From Myxococcota bacterium (lineage in GTDB: Bacteria; Myxococcota_A; UBA9160; PR03), in assembly GCA_030066475.1 (NCBI GenBank), contig JASJBO010000310.1:1-9125 (forward strand): a DNA stretch of 9,125 nucleotides, in the 5' to 3' direction. The position numbers and the translations under genes are program-made. The notes beneath the pieces are model-generated. The model searched no databases. It worked only from the letters and a program-made list of their open reading frames with translations, and was not told the DNA's origin. Shown here one piece after another: positions 6,288-9,125 of the stretch (positions are counted from its first letter, which is position 1; every line of letters begins with the position of its first letter).

Positions 6288-6707
6288 GTGGTGGGCGATC
6301 GAGAGCGGCTCGCCGTCGAGGGTGTCCGCGAGCAGCACGTCGGCGGCGAGGAGATCGTCGAGCGGCAGGCTCGCGCGGTTGCCGTCCTGGCCGCGGAAGA
6401 CGACGAGGCGCGCCTGCGGCTCCGGCCGCACCTCGGGGAGGACGAGCTGCTCGCAGAAGTCGCGGAAGCGGACCCCGGCCCAGGCGAGCCCACACCTGGA
6501 CCACGTGGTCACGCAGTGGAGATCGCTCACCTGCTCGGTGCGGGTCAGCTCGGAGAAGCGCTTCTCGACCGAGAGAGCGCTCTCGACGTCGCCGGTGACC
6601 TCGAACGCGACGCGGTCGATCTGATGGGGGAAACGGTACTGGTACTGCTGCAGCCCGAAGCGCGGGAAGTCGTCGATCGCCCGCTGTCCCCTGGGAAGCG
6701 CTGACAT
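6096..6707 (-). pseudogene. Sulfite-oxidase-like molybdopterin oxidoreductase, 3'-truncated
   Basis: The first 140 residues or so (6707 down to about 6288) belong to the sulfite oxidase/YedY-type molybdopterin domain. The N-terminus GQRAIDDFPRFGLQQYQYRF fits the start of small stand-alone members. DLHCVTTWSRCGLAWAGV holds the likely molybdenum-ligand cysteine (Cys65). LPLDDLLAADVLLADTLDGE matches the family, followed by PLSIAHH, where homologues continue with a glycine-alanine-proline-like turn and the RLVxPxxYGxK cofactor-binding block. That block is absent: homology stops at about 6290, and the frame then runs through unrelated sequence and repeat copy 2 to a stop at 6096. The second half of the cofactor site is lost, so activity is very unlikely. 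ATG 6707 is the natural start, although no Shine-Dalgarno sequence is seen. The gene is divergent from the sulfatase-like gene. Confidence 0.8.
6158..6199 (+). repeat. Dispersed 42-bp repeat, copy 2
   Basis: It matches 2675-2716 in 40 of 42 positions and in the same orientation, 3483 bp away. Here the last bases take part in a perfect hairpin GCCCC-GTGC-GGGGC (6191-6204). A second, bulged hairpin follows: CTGGTCGC (6207-6214) with GCGACAG (6224-6230). Copy 1 is likewise followed by a hairpin that starts with CTGG, and both are followed by a CGAAGC. The copy sits about 90 bp from the break in the molybdopterin gene and about 70 bp upstream of the minus-strand membrane protein. Confidence 0.9.
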
Positions 6708-6893
6708 GGGAGAAGCGCGTACCGAACCGGGGGTGACTCACCGGACCGTCGCGGCGTGGCCAACGTCGCGTCGTCCCGCAGGGTGCCCTCCCCAGGCGGC
6801 CCCGAGCGCCACCCGCGCTGCGCTCCGGGTTCGTCGGCGCCGAGGCCCGATGCTGCTGGCAGGCGGCGGGGCGCCAAGCCAGACTGTGTACGA
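6708..6893. other. Divergent intergenic region
   Basis: 186 bp between the start of the broken oxidoreductase (minus) and the start of the sulfatase-like gene (plus). The frame of the latter extends back to 6756, but the added residues are rich in Arg, Pro and Gly with no family match, so they are taken as non-coding. I see no clear promoter elements, operator palindrome or ribosome-binding site. Confidence 0.5.
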
Positions 6894-8465
6894 ATGTCTG
6901 ACGCCGCTCCTCGCGCCGCGCTCCAGTCGCTCGCGCTGTTTCAGCCAATCGGGCTCGCGATCGCCCAGATCCTGGCTTTTTGCGCCGCCAACGTGGGCGA
7001 AGTCGGAATCCAGGACGCGACCCGCTCTCTATACCTGGTGGGCCTCTTCGTCACGTTGACCTGGCTGCTGCTGTGGCTGCCCTGCCGAGGCCCACGCCGC
7101 GCCGCGCTGGTCACGTCCCTGTTGGTCTTCGCCTTCTGGAGTGCCCGCCCCATCGCCCACTGGGCAGCCGAGGGGCTCGGCGCTCGAGTGGAGCCCGTTG
7201 CCGCCGCCGTGGCGGCAGTCTTGGCCGTGCTCGTCGTGGTGGCTGGATGGCGTCTCGCGCGCGCGAAGCGGGACCCCGTGGGCCTCTGTCGGGTCGTCGA
7301 TGCGATGTCCGTCGTGAGCGTGGCCGTGCCGATCACGACTCTCCTGCTGGCCGCGAGCCACGGGGCGGGAGCTGCCGTCCGGTCGGCCTCCACTCCCGCC
7401 GACCTCTCCGACTTCGCGCGCAGAGGCGAGACGCGGCCGGACATCTACTGGATCGTCCTGGATGCCTATGGCCGCGACGACCTGCTCGCGGAGCACTTCG
7501 GAATCGAGCGCGGCCTGGGCGCGCGTCTTGCGGATCGAGGCTTCTTCGTCGCACAGGAGAGCCGCACGAACTACACCTCGACCCTACACGCCCTCCCGTC
7601 GGTCCTGAACTACGATTACATCCAGGACCTCTTTCCCGCCGGCAACTACGGCAAGGCGGCCCTGATCGGCCTGACGAAGCGAAACCGACTCCTGCGTCAA
7701 GTCAGCCGCGCTGGCTACAAGACGATCAGCTACGACACCGGCATCGAGCTAAGCCAGTTCCGTCACGTCGACGAGTTCATCAGGCCGCCGGCCGGGTTCG
7801 AGATCCAGGGCATCGAGTTCCGCCCGAACTACTTCGAGCGCGGGCTGATCGGTACGACCCTCATCGACTTGTATCTTCGACGCAGTCGATCGCTCTCGGA
7901 GTACACGCGCCACCGGGTTCGCGTACTCCACGCACTCAACGATCTGCCCCGACATGCCCACGATCCCGAAGCGGCCTTCGTCTTCGCGCACATCCTGTCA
8001 CCGCACGAGCCCTTCGTGTTCGGACGCCACGGCGAGGACGTCAGTCCTCGAGACCAGACGTATCGCCTGAACGCGATCTTCGAGGACCCAGAGCTACCCG
8101 AAGCACCCGGACACGTCGGTCCGACCTATGCGGCACGGTATGCCGACCAGGCGAGGTACGTAGGAGACCTGGTCATCGAGGCGATCGACGAGATCCTCGC
8201 TGCGGCTCCCGACTCGATCATCATCGTCCAGGGCGACCATGGGCCCTACGGCTTCTCGCCGAACATCCGGAAGGCACGCGCCGAGATCCTCAACGCCTAC
8301 CACCTCCCCGGAGACGGAGAGATGGAGCTCTACCCGTCGATCTCTCCGGTGAACACGGGGCGGATCCTGATGCGGAGGTACTTCGACGAGGAGCTGCCGC
8401 TGCTGCCCGATCGCAGCTATCGAACGCACTGGCGCGACCCGGACAGCTACATCGCGCTGGACTGA
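6894..8465 (+). CDS. Membrane-anchored sulfatase-like hydrolase/transferase
   Basis: This is a 523-residue member of the alkaline phosphatase/sulfatase superfamily, built like envelope-modifying phosphotransferases and LTA-synthase-type enzymes: about five N-terminal membrane helices (roughly residues 12-157), then a periplasmic catalytic domain. Metal and active-site motifs are visible: DIYWIVLDAYGRDD (metal ligand Asp190), TNYTSTLHALPSVLNY (Thr228/Ser229 region, the expected nucleophile site), HILSPHEPFVF (His366, His371) and GDHG (Asp448, His449). No formylglycine-type CxPxR motif is seen, so it is probably not a true sulfatase but a phosphatase or head-group transferase. ATG 6894 (MSDAAPRAAL) is chosen because upstream residues look non-coding; it lacks a Shine-Dalgarno sequence. 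The gene converges with the AYLDP-type small protein, overlapping it by 19 bp. The substrate is unknown; lipid- or glycan-linked groups at the cell surface are likely. Confidence 0.92.
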   Translation: MSDAAPRAALQSLALFQPIGLAIAQILAFCAANVGEVGIQDATRSLYLVGLFVTLTWLLLWLPCRGPRRAALVTSLLVFAFWSARPIAHWAAEGLGARVEPVAAAVAAVLAVLVVVAGWRLARAKRDPVGLCRVVDAMSVVSVAVPITTLLLAASHGAGAAVRSASTPADLSDFARRGETRPDIYWIVLDAYGRDDLLAEHFGIERGLGARLADRGFFVAQESRTNYTSTLHALPSVLNYDYIQDLFPAGNYGKAALIGLTKRNRLLRQVSRAGYKTISYDTGIELSQFRHVDEFIRPPAGFEIQGIEFRPNYFERGLIGTTLIDLYLRRSRSLSEYTRHRVRVLHALNDLPRHAHDPEAAFVFAHILSPHEPFVFGRHGEDVSPRDQTYRLNAIFEDPELPEAPGHVGPTYAARYADQARYVGDLVIEAIDEILAAAPDSIIIVQGDHGPYGFSPNIRKARAEILNAYHLPGDGEMELYPSISPVNTGRILMRRYFDEELPLLPDRSYRTHWRDPDSYIALD

Positions 8466-8800
8466 CCGTCGCCGGCCTCAGGCCACCCTTCGACCTTGCC
8501 ACCGCCGAATCGCGCCTTGATCTGCTTCCAGTAGGTCTTGATCACCAGCGCCGTGGCGGCGACCCCCCCGACGATCGTCTGGATGATGAGGCTTCCGGTG
8601 GCTGGATCGAGATAGGCGTGCGCGTCCTGCGGAGCGAAGACCACAGCGAGGAAGGACGCGACGACGGCCACCGCGGCCGCCGCGGCCGCCGCGTAGACGA
8701 GACCGCAAGGCAGGAGCCCCCAGAGCCCGCCGAGCGCGAGGCTCCGGATCGGACCGGGCAGCGACGACCCGTCCGAGACGCGCGCGATCCACGGACGCAC
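8447..8800 (-). CDS. Small 'AYLDPxTGS' membrane protein with a captured TauE-derived N-terminus
   Basis: The conserved part is the C-terminal 60 residues or so: HAYLDPATGSLIIQTIVGG, a membrane helix, then KTYWKQIKARFGG. This matches a widespread family of tiny uncharacterised membrane proteins with an A-Y-[LI]-D-P-G-T-G-S signature, here with Ala instead of the first Gly. As I recall, these often lie near sulfatase-like or polysaccharide genes, as here. A hydrophobic stretch ending APQDAHA looks like a signal peptide cut before YLDP. Starting at GTG 8800 gives 117 residues, the first 40 from a TauE-like gene. Starting at GTG 8671 gives 74 residues but lacks a basic N-region and a ribosome-binding site. 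The longer product has basic residues ahead of the helix, so the fusion may have supplied a start. The stop is TAG at 8447-8449. Confidence 0.72.
   Translation of the reverse strand: MRPWIARVSDGSSLPGPIRSLALGGLWGLLPCGLVYAAAAAAAVAVVASFLAVVFAPQDAHAYLDPATGSLIIQTIVGGVAATALVIKTYWKQIKARFGGGKVEGWPEAGDGQSSAM
8671..8693. repeat. Short GC-only tandem repeat, 9-bp unit
   Basis: CCGCGGCCG is repeated 2.6 times. On the minus strand it encodes the alanine run (AAAAAAA) at the junction between the TauE-derived and AYLDP-derived parts. Such a tract is a plausible slippage or recombination point. Confidence 0.8.
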
Positions 8801-8820
8801 GCGGCTCCAGACGGGCCCGC
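8690..8820 (-). pseudogene. Fragment of a TauE/SafE-type sulfite exporter family gene
   Basis: About 44 residues (GPVWSRVRPWIARV, then LALGGLWGLLPCGLVYAA) match the middle of TauE/SafE-family (DsbD-like) transporters, in which a tryptophan/proline-containing loop leads to a helix with the motif LWGxLPCGLVY. Both flanks are missing. Upstream the sequence is the P450 gene in another frame, with the break at about 8815-8823. Downstream it passes in frame into the AYLDP-type protein. It retains reading frame and hydrophobicity but only a small part of the six-helix transporter. The PCGL helix is distinctive, but the stretch is short and low-complexity alanine follows. Confidence 0.62.
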
Positions 8821-9125
8821 ACGGGCGAGCAACGCCTCGAAGAGGAGGGCGATCTCGCGGCGCGCGAAGTTCGCCCCGAGGCAGTAGTGCCGTCCGCCGC
8901 CGCCGAAGGCCACGTGGTGGTTCGGCGAGCGGCCGATGTCGAAGCGGAAGGGGTCCTCGAAGACGCTCTCGTCGCGGTTCGCCGAGGGATACCAGAGCGT
9001 GACGCGGTCGCCCGTCGCGATCGGCACGCCGCGGATCTCGGTGTCGCGTGTCGCGCGCCGCGCGAAGTACGAGACGGGTGACGACCAGCGCAGGATCTCC
9101 TCCACGGCTGGCGGCATCGCGCCGG
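8821..9125 (-). pseudogene. Cytochrome P450, C-terminal part, broken before its end
   Basis: This is the C-terminal third of a bacterial soluble P450 mono-oxygenase; the N-terminal part lies beyond the right edge. The K-helix ExxR is seen as EEILRW, then PVSYFARRATRDTEIRGV, the substrate-side strand, and SANRDESVFEDPFRFDIGR. The haem loop is FGGGGRHYCLGANFARREI, with the cysteine ligand codon at 8881-8883. The style (SPNHHVAFGGGGRHYCLGA) recalls actinobacterial and proteobacterial steroid or fatty-acid P450s of the CYP125/142 type; exact assignment is uncertain. After LLFEALLAR (to about 8821) homologues continue for about 35-45 residues with the final strands; here homology ends and a TauE-like piece begins in another frame. 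The haem site is intact but the C-terminus is missing, so function is doubtful. An assembly join at this point cannot be excluded. Confidence 0.85.

Noticed and set aside
6756..6893. N-terminal extension of the sulfatase-like protein
   Set aside because: The 46 extra residues are Arg/Pro/Gly-rich and match no signal or membrane segment; the ATG at 6894 directly precedes the first helix.
2830..9125. A sulfur-metabolism island (CysZ-like, sulfite-oxidase-like, TauE-like, sulfatase-like)
   Set aside because: The theme rests on family names only. Two of the four genes are broken, the sulfatase-like enzyme lacks the true sulfatase motif, and the genes are on both strands without operon structure.

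Overview
The window is very GC-rich throughout, with dense coding and short intergenic gaps. The gene content (TldD/TldE pair, EI24/CysZ-like protein, sulfatase-like membrane enzyme, bacterial P450, secreted-protein remnant) suggests a high-GC environmental bacterium of the Myxococcota/Binatota/'Deltaproteobacteria' kind. That placement is inference; no taxonomic marker is present.

Layout. Bases 1-2636 hold an ordinary operon: a 5'-truncated (by the window edge) TldD metallopeptidase translationally coupled to its partner TldE/PmbA. Bases 2637-2829 are a spacer carrying copy 1 of a 42-bp dispersed repeat. Bases 2830-3672 encode an EI24/CysZ-like membrane protein, less GC-biased at third codon positions than its neighbours. 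Bases 3709-4457 are the 3' relic of a group II intron: the C-terminal half of its reverse transcriptase/maturase, then a recognisable domain V and a probable domain VI. Directly behind it lies an orphan C-terminal coding stretch (4470-4619), possibly the old 3' exon. It converges on a polytopic membrane protein encoded on the minus strand (4613-6085). Copy 2 of the repeat (6158-6199) follows, beside the broken 3' end of a sulfite-oxidase-like molybdopterin gene (minus, 6707 to about 6288). A complete membrane-anchored sulfatase-superfamily enzyme (6894-8465, plus) converges with a small 'AYLDPxTGS' membrane protein (minus). The 5' end of that small gene is fused to a scrap of a TauE/SafE-type transporter, which abuts the broken 3' end of a cytochrome P450 gene running off the right edge.

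Overall reading. The left 2.6 kb is stable core genome. The rest looks like a gene graveyard or recombination zone: at least four genes are cut at clean homology breaks (intron RT, the possible intron-host gene, molybdopterin oxidoreductase, P450/TauE), two of them near the dispersed repeat or the intron. The intact genes among the debris are membrane or envelope proteins (EI24-like, GT-C-like, sulfatase-like plus AYLDP), which suggests cell-surface or polysaccharide modification. The most novel items are the repeat with its following hairpins, the intron relic with its possible orphan exon, and the three-part P450/TauE/AYLDP mosaic. No CRISPR array, tRNA, rRNA or clear new multi-gene system was seen.
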